A DNA stretch of 23,010 nucleotides, from the NCBI GenBank assembly GCA_934659445.1, contig CAKUHV010000018.1, positions 1 to 23,010 on the forward strand, in the 5' to 3' direction. Each line of letters begins with the position of its first letter. The first letter of the stretch is position 1. The stretch is from an uncultured Oscillospiraceae bacterium (lineage in GTDB: Bacteria; Bacillota; Clostridia; Oscillospirales; Oscillospiraceae). This document shows, piece by piece, positions 15,339 through 23,010 of the stretch. A model generated the notes under the pieces. The model searched no databases. It was not told where the DNA came from and was given only the letters and a program-made list of their open reading frames with translations. The position numbers were made by a program, and so were the translations under genes.

Positions 15339-15867
15339 AGCCTTCACCTCCCAGCTTTTCCCGCAGGTTTTTGCGGATCCGGTACAGCCGCCCCTCCACC
15401 GCCCGCTCCGTCAGGCCCAGCTCGGCGGCGATCTGGGCGGTGGGCTGCCGGTAGTAGTACTTCCGGTAGAACAGCAGCCGGTCCCCCTGTCCCAGCGCCA
15501 GCAGCGCCCGGCGCAGGCTGTCCCGACGCTCCTGCTGAAGGACATGCTCCTCCGGCGTAGGCCCCGGGGCGGGCATGTGCTCCGTCAGCGGGACGTCCTC
15601 CGTCCGGCTGCCCCGGGCCCGGTTCAGGGCCACGCTGCGGGCCACCGCCGTCAGCCAGGCCGTCCAGCGGCCCCGCTCAGGGTCGTAGGTGTCGATCTTC
15701 TCCCACACCCGCATGGCGGCCTCGGACAGGCAGTCCTCCCGGTCGTGCTCCCCAGATAGGATGGGGGCGATGATGTAGCGCATCAGCGGCCCGTAGTGCT
15801 TCAGCAGAGCCGCCGCCCCCGCCTCGTCCCGGCTGCGCAGCAGGCGGACGATCTCGTCCTCCTTCAC
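15331..15867 (-). CDS. small sigma-70 family (ECF-like) RNA polymerase sigma factor
   Basis: 178 residues. Region 2 covers about residues 20-85 (LLKHYGPLMRYIIAPILS, EDCLSEAAMRVWEKIDTYDP, RGRWTAWLTAVARSVALNRA). A Pro-rich linker and region 4 follow (RALLALGQGDRLLFYRKYYY, RQPTAQIAAELGLTERAVEG, RLYRIRKNLREKLGG), with a clear helix-turn-helix. No region 1 or 3 is present, as in ECF factors. I chose GTG 15867 because AAAGGAGGTG lies 6-7 bases upstream; the longer frame runs through an intergenic hairpin. It directs RNA polymerase to a small regulon, probably under control of the overlapping membrane protein. The regulon cannot be inferred here. Confidence 0.9.
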   Translation of the reverse strand: MKEDEIVRLLRSRDEAGAAALLKHYGPLMRYIIAPILSGEHDREDCLSEAAMRVWEKIDTYDPERGRWTAWLTAVARSVALNRARGSRTEDVPLTEHMPAPGPTPEEHVLQQERRDSLRRALLALGQGDRLLFYRKYYYRQPTAQIAAELGLTERAVEGRLYRIRKNLREKLGGEGYD

Positions 15868-15898
15868 GGCGCCACCTCCTTTTGTCTCTTTCTGCCCT

Positions 15899-15904
15899 AT
15901 TATA
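15899..15904 (-). promoter_or_regulatory. -10 box for the sigma factor operon
   Basis: The minus strand has a perfect TATAAT about 32 nt upstream of the GTG start. The -35 region at 17 nt (GTGGGT) is poor, so this may be an activator-dependent promoter. Confidence 0.4.
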
Positions 15905-15933
15905 CACGCACGGCGGGAAAAACCCACGAATAT

Positions 15934-16016
15934 TTCAGCTTGTCGAAAAAGCCTTTTCGCCAAGCTGAAGAAGATCATGAAACTTTGAAAAAGTTCCATG
16001 AGCTTGTGATCAAAAA
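15934..16016. repeat. paired imperfect hairpins in the sigma factor upstream region
   Basis: TTCAGCTTG (15934-15942) pairs with CAAGCTGAA (15961-15969), with an inner CGAAAA/TTTTCG extension. A second element, 15973-16011, has GATCA...TGATC ends and AACTTT/AAAGTT arms. The word AGCTTGT occurs in both. There are no T tracts, so these are not simple terminators. They may be an operator or a short interspersed palindromic element. The rest of 16020-16170 shows nothing recognisable. Confidence 0.4.
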
Positions 16017-16171
16017 CGAATGGCCCAGGCCACCCTCTCTTGCCCCTGCGGGGCAATTCACCTTGAGACACCCTTCCTGGGTTTCTTTCGTAACTATCTT
16101 CCTTCCCGTATCTCTACGTACTGCTGCTTTTTTGACAGTCTCGAATATTTCTTCCCTTCTTCTGCCCCCTG

Positions 16172-16180
16172 TGCTATACT
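16172..16180 (+). promoter_or_regulatory. extended -10 promoter for the Rossmann oxidoreductase
   Basis: TGC followed by TATACT (16175-16180), a good extended -10. No -35 match was found at 17 nt; a TTGACA at 16132-16137 is too far upstream. A GGGGCCGCGGCCCC palindrome lies in the leader, just before the AGGAAGGAGG binding site. Confidence 0.45.
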
Positions 16181-16226
16181 GGGGGAAACCGGGGCCGCGG
16201 CCCCATAACAGGAAGGAGGACCCCCT

Positions 16227-16886
16227 ATGAAACTTGCCATCGTGGGCGGCGGCCAGCTGGGCCGCCAGCTGTTCAAGGCCAGCCGCTGCCAGCGCATGAT
16301 CCTGGGCACCAAGCCCCAGTGCCCCGCCGGACTGGAGGGGGCGGAGCTGGGCTATTCCACCGACCTGTCCGCCGCCGCCGGGTGCGATGTGGTGGCCGTG
16401 GCCATCCCTCCCGCGGCCTGCCCCCAGGTGCTGGAGGAGCTGTGCGCCGCCCTGCCCGCCGGCACCGTGGTGCTGAACTTCCCCACCAAATGGGCCATGC
16501 CCAAAGAGCTGTATGAGCGCTACCCCGGCCTGAAGCTGCTGGAGAGCAAGCTGCTGGGCTCTGCCGTGGGGCTGGAGCGGGGGCTGGAGGGCCTTGTGGT
16601 GCTCAGCCAGACCGACCCCGCCACCGAGCAGCTGGTGAAGGACTGCATGCCCGGACTGGATTTCACCGTGGGCGCATGGGACAAGGTGCCCTATCTGAAC
16701 GCCGAGGCCAGCCGCGCCGTGCTGACCGCCGCGGTGCAGCTGGAGAAAAAGCTGACGGCGGAGGGCTTCCCCCAGGAGGAGATCAAGACCCTGATGGGCG
16801 GCCTGATGCCCGGCATCCTGATCTCTTACCGCAACGACACTCTGGGCGGCTTCGGCAAGGAGATCGTCCGCTCTTTGAAGGCGTAA
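16227..16886 (+). CDS. short NAD(P)-binding Rossmann oxidoreductase (ProC / F420-NADP reductase-like)
   Basis: 219 residues. The N-terminus MKLAIVGGGQLGRQLF is a dinucleotide-binding strand-loop-helix with glycines at 7, 8, 9 and 12. It is followed by VVAVAIPPAACPQVLEELCA and GTVVLNFPTKWAMP, the layout of the NADP-oxidoreductase/pyrroline-5-carboxylate reductase N-domain. The C-terminal part (about 150-219) is helical and short. It contains KLLGSAVGLERGLEGLVVLS, which resembles the dinucleotide-fold half of F420-dependent or imine reductases. The substrate is not evident. The strong binding site AGGAAGGAGG fixes ATG 16227. It stands alone between its own promoter and a terminator. Confidence 0.65.
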   Translation: MKLAIVGGGQLGRQLFKASRCQRMILGTKPQCPAGLEGAELGYSTDLSAAAGCDVVAVAIPPAACPQVLEELCAALPAGTVVLNFPTKWAMPKELYERYPGLKLLESKLLGSAVGLERGLEGLVVLSQTDPATEQLVKDCMPGLDFTVGAWDKVPYLNAEASRAVLTAAVQLEKKLTAEGFPQEEIKTLMGGLMPGILISYRNDTLGGFGKEIVRSLKA

Positions 16887-16900
16887 GGACCGGAAAACAG

Positions 16901-16942
16901 AACGGGGCCGCTCCCTTAAAAAGAGGAGCGGCCCCGTTTTGC
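16901..16942 (+). terminator. rho-independent terminator
   Basis: A 14-bp stem, AACGGGGCCGCTCC with its complement GGAGCGGCCCCGTT, around a ten-base A-rich loop, ending in TTTT. Confidence 0.92.
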
Positions 16943-17005
16943 GCCTGTGCCCGGGGGCCGGGCGTAAAGATCCCGGGAAAGACCGGGGCCAAATATGAAT
17001 AAATC

Positions 17006-17034
17006 TTGACATGAGAGCCGTCAGCCTTTACAAT
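17006..17034 (+). promoter_or_regulatory. sigma-A promoter of rny
   Basis: A perfect TTGACA (17006-17011), a 17-nt spacer and TACAAT (17029-17034). The start site would be near 17041. Confidence 0.88.
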
Positions 17035-17040
17035 GTACAA

Positions 17041-17238
17041 AGGACAAATATGAAAAACTTTGGGGATGTTTTTCAATTGTCGCAGAGGTGCGCGGCCCCT
17101 GTGCCCGCGGCTTCCTGCGGCTGATTTTATGCTGTCTGGACCGGCGGCGCGCCCCGGCCGCCGGACTGAAACGAATAGACCCTTTGCCGGGCCGGGGGCG
17201 CCCGTATTTTGAGATCCGGAGGTGCAACAAGAAGTAAA
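17041..17238 (+). promoter_or_regulatory. long structured 5' leader of rny
   Basis: About 200 nt, very GC-rich, with a perfect 8-bp stem CCGGCGGC (17141-17148) / GCCGCCGG (17157-17164) and further CCGC/GCGG pairs near 17105-17120. No T tract follows, so it is not an attenuator of the usual type. Since RNase Y cuts leaders, self-cleavage here is possible, but that is inference. Confidence 0.4.
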
Positions 17239-18786
<1,548 letters not shown>

Positions 18787-18807
18787 GTCCAAAACACCGA
18801 AACAAGA

Positions 18808-18849
18808 CCCCCGTCCGCCGCTTCCCCAGCGGCAGACGGGGGCTTTTTT
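18808..18849 (+). terminator. terminator of rny
   Basis: CCCCCGTC-c-GCCGCT pairs with AGCGGC-a-GACGGGGG (one internal mismatch) and is followed by seven T. Confidence 0.93.
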
Positions 18850-19140
18850 TGCGTTTGGGGCGGAGTTCGGGCCGCTAAGGACAGCGACCCCCACGAGAGA
18901 CGGCGAATGTTGCCACGCTGTAGGGGTCGATGTCTCCATCGGCCCGCAGGCGGATATGATCCGCCCGGAAAAGCCCCCCTTGTTAAAGGGGGGAGGGCCA
19001 CGAAGCGGCGGGGGGATTCTGTCGTCGCGCCCTACGGAATAGAATGGGGCTCGGCTCTAAGTATCCCTCGTCAGAGGGAGGCTTGACAGGTCGATGTCTT
19101 CATCCGCCTGGCGCGCAGAGACGCAAAATGCGGCGCTGGA
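18850..19140. repeat. mosaic of dispersed intergenic repeat fragments
   Basis: This non-coding stretch contains GGTCGATGTCTCCATCGG at 18925-18942 and a second copy GGTCGATGTCTTCATCCG at 19089-19106 (direct orientation, 19 of 22 bases alike when extended). Between them lie an 8-bp C6TT/AAG6 hairpin (18974-18993) with the trailing GGGCCACGAAGCGGCGGGGG, a GTCGTCGCGCCCTACGG block, and a TCCCTC/GAGGGA hairpin (19064-19079). From memory, similar hairpin-bearing cassettes are scattered between genes in Oscillospiraceae genomes. I see no transposase or clear terminal repeats, so this is called repeat debris. Confidence 0.6.
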
Positions 19141-19152
19141 ATTCCCCGCCCG

Positions 19153-19833
19153 TCACTCCACCTCCACCACGGTGAGCACGTCTCCCGCAACCCGGAATCT
19201 GACCTCCAGTCCCGCGAAGGCCATGGCGTAGACCCGCTCCGGGTCGCTCTGATACTGGGGGCGGGGGTCCTGAGCCAGCACGCCGGTCAGGGCGGCCCGC
19301 TTCCCCTCCGGTACCCGGGCGAGCAGCTCCGGCGGGAACTCCACCGTCAGGTCGGCCCCCTTGGGCGCGGCGGCAAAGCCCCCCGCCGCCTCCGGCTTGC
19401 AGTCGGCGTAGGGCAGATAGGGCTTGATGTCCAGAATGGGGGTGCCGTCCAGCAGGTCGGCCCCGCTCACCCGCAGCACCGGCCCCTCCGGGCCGGACAG
19501 CTCCACTCCCTCCAGCCGGACGCAGGACAGACCGATGGGACTGGGCCGGAAGGGAGAGCGGGTGGCGAACACCCCCATGCGCCGGTTGCCCCCCAGACGG
19601 GGCGGACGCACCGTGGGGGACCACTGCTGCCGCCGGGCCTGAGAGAACTCCCAGAGCAGCCACAGGTGGGAGAAGCCCTCCAGCCCCCTCAGGGCGTCCG
19701 GGTTCCGGAACTCCGGGGCGAAGACCACGGCGGACTGAAGGGCGTCCACCAGACCGCTCTGACGGGGAATGCCGAATTTGGTGGGAAAATCGCTGCGCAG
19801 GTGGGCGATCACGGTCATTTCAACGGACTGCAC
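19153..19833 (-). CDS. trmO: TrmO/TsaA-family tRNA (N6-methyl-t6A37) methyltransferase
   Basis: 226 residues. The TsaA-type N-terminal domain is clear: IAHLRSDFPTKFGIPRQSGL near residue 8, FRNPDALRGLEGFSHLWLLW, VRPPRLGGNRRMGVFATRSP, FRPSPIGLSCVRL and LLDGTPILDIKPYLPY. A C-terminal domain ends with DPRPQYQSDPERVYAMAFAG. It uses S-adenosylmethionine to methylate t6A at position 37 of threonine tRNAs. I chose GTG 19833, seven bases after AAGGAGG; ATG 19818 is too far from it. An extended -10 TGGTATAAT lies upstream (TATAAT is the complement of 19886-19891). It stands alone, convergent with rny across the repeat region. Confidence 0.9.
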   Translation of the reverse strand: MQSVEMTVIAHLRSDFPTKFGIPRQSGLVDALQSAVVFAPEFRNPDALRGLEGFSHLWLLWEFSQARRQQWSPTVRPPRLGGNRRMGVFATRSPFRPSPIGLSCVRLEGVELSGPEGPVLRVSGADLLDGTPILDIKPYLPYADCKPEAAGGFAAAPKGADLTVEFPPELLARVPEGKRAALTGVLAQDPRPQYQSDPERVYAMAFAGLEVRFRVAGDVLTVVEVE

Positions 19834-19885
19834 AGGGCGCCTCCTTCTTCCATCCCGGGCAGAGGGGGGATGAAAAGTTTTCTCC

Positions 19886-19894
19886 ATTATACCA
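19886..19894 (-). promoter_or_regulatory. extended -10 promoter of trmO
   Basis: The minus strand reads TGG-TATAAT, a perfect extended -10. The -35 is not obvious. It lies about 55 nt before the GTG start. Confidence 0.55.
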
Positions 19895-20018
19895 CGGTTT
19901 GGCGAAAAAGTGGGCAAAAAGATGGGCACAGCCGAAGAAAAATTGGAAACCCGAAAATACGGCCCTGCGCCGCTGGGTAATTTGACTAAAAACACTCAGG
20001 CCGGACATAACATTTTTC

Positions 20019-20047
20019 TTGCATTTTTGGAGGGGCTATGTTACAAT
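20019..20047 (+). promoter_or_regulatory. sigma-A promoter of the MpsC-like gene
   Basis: TTGCAT (20019-20024), a 17-nt spacer and TACAAT (20042-20047), with an extended -10 TG (20039-20040). Confidence 0.75.
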
Positions 20048-20090
20048 GTGTTCACAAACCACTTTCTCGGTTTGAGGGGTGTGTCATTTC

Positions 20091-20465
20091 ATGTTAATGG
20101 GAGAGTTCAAGCAGGAGGTCCTGCGCATCAACAACAAGGCCAATATGGAGGTCTTCAAGCAGGGGCTGCTGTCCCAGCGCATCGATGTGTTCCGCAACGA
20201 GGTTGTCATCACCGCGAAAAACCGCCGGGTGAACGTTCTGGCCTATGACGCGCTGGACCGGCAGACCACCGAAATGATGGACCGCGCCCTGATCGTGCGC
20301 CACAAGAAGATCTTCATTCAGATGATGCAGGACGAGCTGGGCGTGAAGGTGCTCTCCCACCTGAAGGATTACGACCCTGAGCTGGAGATCTCCGCCAGCG
20401 TATCCATCTTTGAAAAGAACATCGAAGAGCTGCTGCCGGAGCTGACCCTCCGCCGGACCGACTGA
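20091..20465 (+). CDS. small MpsC/DUF2294-like protein
   Basis: 124 residues, cytoplasmic, without membrane segments. The order is an N-terminal helix (GEFKQEVLRINNKANMEVFK), a strand pair (RIDVFRNEVVITAKNRRVNV), a helix (LDRQTTEMMDRALIVRHKKI), then FIQMMQDELGVKVLSHLKDY and SVSIFEKNIEELLP. It resembles the MpsC (formerly DUF2294) domain in length and in the pattern R..F...M...LG.KV.S...D......VF..E. The match is from memory and moderate. GAGGGGTG lies before ATG 20091; ATG 20097 and a GTG at 20079 are alternatives. The function is not established; related proteins occur beside sodium-bicarbonate or membrane-potential systems, which I do not see here. Confidence 0.6.
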   Translation: MLMGEFKQEVLRINNKANMEVFKQGLLSQRIDVFRNEVVITAKNRRVNVLAYDALDRQTTEMMDRALIVRHKKIFIQMMQDELGVKVLSHLKDYDPELEISASVSIFEKNIEELLPELTLRRTD

Positions 20466-20482
20466 GGCGGAGACAACTGAAT

Positions 20483-20590
20483 ATGTGGGCGAGCACAGAG
20501 TTCTGCACTTTTTGCGAGGGGGGACGCGGATGGAGATCCCGTCAGCCGATCCCGGCGCAGAAGGACGGATCCTATGAAAGCTGTAATTGA
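20483..20590 (+). CDS. possible 35-residue Cys-containing microprotein
   Basis: An uninterrupted short frame, MWASTEFCTFCEGGRGWRSR then QPIPAQKDGSYESCN. GGAGA lies nine bases before the ATG, and the stop codon touches the following terminator stem. It starts 17 nt after the stop of the MpsC-like gene, in the same transcript. CxxC plus a third Cys could bind metal or be chance. No homologue is known to me. Confidence 0.25.
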   Translation: MWASTEFCTFCEGGRGWRSRQPIPAQKDGSYESCN

Positions 20591-20642
20591 CCGCAAAACA
20601 AAGAGAAAAGGGATGCCTTTCTCTGTTGTTTTGCGGTTTTTT
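20590..20642 (+). terminator. terminator after the MpsC-like gene
   Basis: ACCGCAAAACAAAGAGAAA pairs with TTTCTCTGTTGTTTTGCGGT (one bulged base) around a nine-base loop, followed by six T. Confidence 0.92.
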
Positions 20643-20752
20643 GCGCCCTCCGCCCCCAAAAATGTCTGTATGCGTGGCCCCCTCACGCGGATAGAAAATA
20701 TGTCAATGGGAAGCAAGCCCGAACGATCGTGAAAAGGAGAAGTGAACCGACT

Positions 20753-21757
20753 ATGGCAAAGGTAAAGGATGTCCTTCAGGCCCTTGACGACCTGACCAAC
20801 GGCCGCTGCGTCAAAAGCCCCGCCGACTGGGCCTCCGGCAAGAATCCCTGGGTGGTCATCAAGTCCTCCAACATCCCCGGAAAGAGCTGCATGGAGCTGC
20901 CCGGCCTGGTGTGGGGCGACCCGGAGATGGAGGTCAAGAAGATCGCCATCTGCATGACCATGACCGAGAGCGTGATCGAACTGGCCGCCGCCACCGGCGT
21001 AGATGCCATCATCGCCCACCACCCCGCCTGCGACGCCTCCAACTCCGGCGGCGTTCTGATGAAGACCTATCTGGGCCTTTATAATCTGGCCTTCTTTGAG
21101 CTGCACGAGGCCCTCCACGGCACCCACCCCGGCATCCCCTGGATGCACGGCCACAAGCCCTACTTCACCAGCGTGACCTACGGCGGCATCCCCGGCAACG
21201 TGGTCAACGTGGGCAATGCGCTGCCCGAGGTAAAGACCGTGGGCGACCTGCTGGACCGCCTGAACGCCTTGATCGACGCCGACATGGACGCCCACATGCT
21301 GTCCATGGAGCGCCGTGAGCGGGGCTGTGACAAGATCGAAGAGACCGCGGTGGCCGCCAACGCCCGCATTTTGGTGGGCAAGCGGGAGGACCCCGTGACC
21401 AAGATCATCCACATGCACCCCCACTGCGGCTTCAACACCCAGCATCTGGAGCAGCTGGTGAAGGACAACCCCGGTGTGGACACCCTGGTGGCCTCCATCA
21501 GCCGCGTGTACCCCGGCCATCCCCTGGTGGCCAAGGCGGAGGAGCTGGGCCTGAGCTTCCTGTGCGGCAACTCCCACGCTCTGGAGATCTTTGAAAATGG
21601 CGTGCCCCTGGCCTACGCCCTGCGCAACCACCTGCCCGGCGTGGAGGTCGTCATCTTCCGCGAGCGGCAGACCGCCATCCCTCTGGACGAGGTGGGCTCC
21701 GCCGAGATCCGCGCCTACGGCGCCGACATCGCCAAAAATTACCTGCACAGAAAGTGA
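20753..21757 (+). CDS. Nif3-family protein (GTP cyclohydrolase I type 2 / DUF34-like)
   Basis: 334 residues. Family marks are GVDAIIAHHPACDASNSGG near residue 84 with the His-His-Pro metal site, a middle insertion rich in His (HEALHGTHPGIPWMHGHKPY), VTKIIHMHPHCGFNTQHLEQ, and the C-terminal GNSHALEIFENG with ALRNHLPGVEVVIFRERQTA. Nif3/YqfO proteins are widely conserved, di-metal binding and of uncertain activity. The middle insertion and C-terminus make this a divergent branch. ATG 20753 is preceded by AAAAGGAG at 13 nt; a GTG at 20729 is the alternative. The gene after it is a membrane protein with no terminator between, so they probably share a transcript. Confidence 0.75.
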   Translation: MAKVKDVLQALDDLTNGRCVKSPADWASGKNPWVVIKSSNIPGKSCMELPGLVWGDPEMEVKKIAICMTMTESVIELAAATGVDAIIAHHPACDASNSGGVLMKTYLGLYNLAFFELHEALHGTHPGIPWMHGHKPYFTSVTYGGIPGNVVNVGNALPEVKTVGDLLDRLNALIDADMDAHMLSMERRERGCDKIEETAVAANARILVGKREDPVTKIIHMHPHCGFNTQHLEQLVKDNPGVDTLVASISRVYPGHPLVAKAEELGLSFLCGNSHALEIFENGVPLAYALRNHLPGVEVVIFRERQTAIPLDEVGSAEIRAYGADIAKNYLHRK

Positions 21758-21784
21758 TCCCTGTGCAGCTGTCACCGGACGCAT

Positions 21785-21799
21785 CGGCGGGGACGTCCG
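21785..21799. repeat. 15-bp exact repeat, copy 2
   Basis: CGGCGGGGACGTCCG, identical to 9623-9637. It has the palindrome GGACGTCC inside. It lies 70 nt before the start of the next gene, in the 112-nt spacer between the Nif3 gene and the membrane protein gene. The other copy lies 79 nt before hydC. Confidence 0.5.
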
Positions 21800-21869
21800 T
21801 CCATTCTGGGTATGGGCGGCCGGCCCGCGCCGTGAAATAAACCGTCATTTATAAATGGGAGGTATAACA

Positions 21870-23010
21870 ATGGAAGAAAAAAAGACCCCTGTGGTAGAGT
21901 CTGCGGAGGACCGTAAAAAGTGGAGACCTATTGAATACGTCGGTCTGATCGTATTTATCCTGTTCATGGTGTGTGTGTTCGTTGCCCATGAGCAATTCTC
22001 CGGCGCATTCTCCGCCATGTTCGCAAAGTCCTACAAGATGTTCGAGTTCTATCTGTTCGGCGGCTCTATGCTGGGCGCCACCATCGTGGTCTCCATCATG
22101 ACCGGCCGTATCCTGGAGCGCCTGGGCTTTACCGACGCCCTGATGCGTATCTTCCTGCCCATCATGAAGTATCTGAAGATCAATGCCGCCGTCTGCGTGG
22201 GCATTATCTACAACATTCTGGGCGACGTGAACGCCGCCGGCAAGATCGCCGGCCCCGTGGTCATGAAGGCCGGCTGCACCCGCGACGAGCAGAGGATCGC
22301 CATCGCCACCCTGACCAACGCCCCCGCCTCCTTCTCCATCATGGTGCTGGGCATCATCGCCCTGTCCACCGCCGGCATCAACCCCTTCCCCGTTATGATC
22401 GTGGGCGTGTTCCTGCCCATCTTCCTGGTGCCCGCCTTCCTGCGCCTGTTCTGGCGCGACACCAAGGCCGCTGATATCAAGGATCTGCCCCGCTTTACCC
22501 CCAACACCGGCCTGATGGACCTGATCTTCGGCTCCGCCCGCGAGGGTGTGTCCACCGTGCTGACCCTGATCCTGCCCGCCGGCTGCGCCGTGTATGCCAT
22601 CATCGGCCTGCTGGAGTATCTGGGTATCTGGCAGTACATCCTCAGCGCCTGCTCCACCGCCCTGCAGTTCATGAGCATTGAGCCCACCACCGGTATGCAG
22701 ACGATCACCGTGGCCGGCACTCTGGCCGCCAAGACCCTGGGCCAGATGGTCTCCGAGGTCACCGCCGAGGGCACCGCCGGCGCCCTGTACGGGATGCTGG
22801 CCGACCCCGCCGTGAAGAAGATGATCGTGGGCTCCTACGTTCTGGCCAACTCCTCCTGGCCCATCCAGGTGCCTCTGGGCCAGATCCCCGCTGTGTGGTC
22901 CGGCGTTGTGGACCTGAGCACCGGCGAGATCATCAAGTGCGCTACCATCGGCTGCGTCATCCGTGTCGTGTATGCCTGCCTGGTGGCCAACCTGTTCGGC
23001 CTGTTCTTCT
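21870..23010 (+). CDS. polytopic membrane protein, GATE/transporter-like, 3' end cut by window
   Basis: At least 380 residues are open to the window edge with no stop. A charged N-terminal stretch of about 20 residues (MEEKKTPVVESAEDRKKWRP) precedes roughly nine or ten hydrophobic segments. Distinct stretches are FGGSMLGATIVVSIMTGRIL, ILGDVNAAGKIAGPVVMKAG, TLTNAPASFSIMVLGIIALS and ANSSWPIQVPLGQIPAVWSG. The two-half layout with Asn/Pro-containing loops suggests a transporter or nucleoside-recognition (GATE)-type protein. I cannot name the family with confidence. GGGAGGT lies eight bases before ATG 21870. It follows the Nif3-family gene at 112 nt. A homologous pair would argue for a joint function such as uptake plus metal-dependent handling of a nucleotide-like compound. 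Confidence 0.6.
   Translation, partial: MEEKKTPVVESAEDRKKWRPIEYVGLIVFILFMVCVFVAHEQFSGAFSAMFAKSYKMFEFYLFGGSMLGATIVVSIMTGRILERLGFTDALMRIFLPIMKYLKINAAVCVGIIYNILGDVNAAGKIAGPVVMKAGCTRDEQRIAIATLTNAPASFSIMVLGIIALSTAGINPFPVMIVGVFLPIFLVPAFLRLFWRDTKAADIKDLPRFTPNTGLMDLIFGSAREGVSTVLTLILPAGCAVYAIIGLLEYLGIWQYILSACSTALQFMSIEPTTGMQTITVAGTLAAKTLGQMVSEVTAEGTAGALYGMLADPAVKKMIVGSYVLANSSWPIQVPLGQIPAVWSGVVDLSTGEIIKCATIGCVIRVVYACLVANLFGLFF

Noticed and set aside
13986..15560. A 524-codon plus-strand frame opposite the membrane protein and sigma factor genes
   Set aside because: Composition is antisense-like, it spans two well-supported minus-strand genes, and it has no plausible start site.
16132..16137. TTGACA as -35 for the Rossmann oxidoreductase gene
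   Set aside because: It is 37 nt from the best -10 (16175-16180), too far for a sigma-A spacer.

Overview
The window looks like a chromosomal segment of a GC-rich anaerobic Firmicute. The best fit is the Oscillospiraceae (Flavonifractor / Lawsonibacter / Pseudoflavonifractor-like). Reasons: strong GC bias at third codon positions, AGGAGG-type ribosome binding sites, sigma-A promoters with 17-nt spacers, an electron-bifurcating-type [FeFe] hydrogenase operon, RNase Y, and dispersed intergenic repeat pieces of the kind I recall from that family. The organism call rests on style and gene content, not on a marker gene.

Layout. 1-245: the 3' part of tRNA-Asp(GTC), a complete tRNA-Thr(GGT) and a strong terminator. 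348-3254: an SLC13/ArsB-NhaD-type permease and a glycerol-kinase-like FGGY kinase whose usual substrate arginine is replaced, each with its own promoter. 3292-3510: a terminator hairpin and the last ~55 codons of a decayed or truncated etfA on the minus strand, abutting a LysR regulator gene. 3554-9323: the LysR regulator faces a five-gene operon (D-2-hydroxyacid dehydrogenase, TRAP-type large permease, a very small DctQ-like membrane protein, dihydroorotase-like amidohydrolase, RraA-type aldolase/decarboxylase) ending in a perfect terminator. A pair of inverted 15-mers flanks the shared promoter region. This is the best candidate for an undescribed catabolic system.

9566-13832: promoter, long leader and three genes for a HydC/HydB/HydA-type [FeFe] hydrogenase, closed by a bidirectional terminator. 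13845-15867 (minus): a small sigma-70 family factor translationally coupled to a multi-pass membrane protein that is probably its anti-sigma or sensor. 15868-16226: intergenic with hairpins. 16227-16886: a short Rossmann-fold oxidoreductase. 17006-18849: rny (RNase Y) with its own promoter, a long structured leader and a terminator. 18850-19152: dispersed-repeat debris. 19153-19833 (minus): a TrmO-family tRNA methyltransferase. 20019-20642: a small MpsC/DUF2294-like protein and a possible 35-residue microprotein before a terminator. 20753-23010: a Nif3-family protein and a polytopic membrane protein cut by the window edge.

The hydrogenase, rny, trmO and tRNAs are core functions. The segment between about 350 and 9320 looks accessory: transport and catabolism modules, a local regulator and a gene remnant. 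No CRISPR array, insertion sequence, phage gene or origin was seen.
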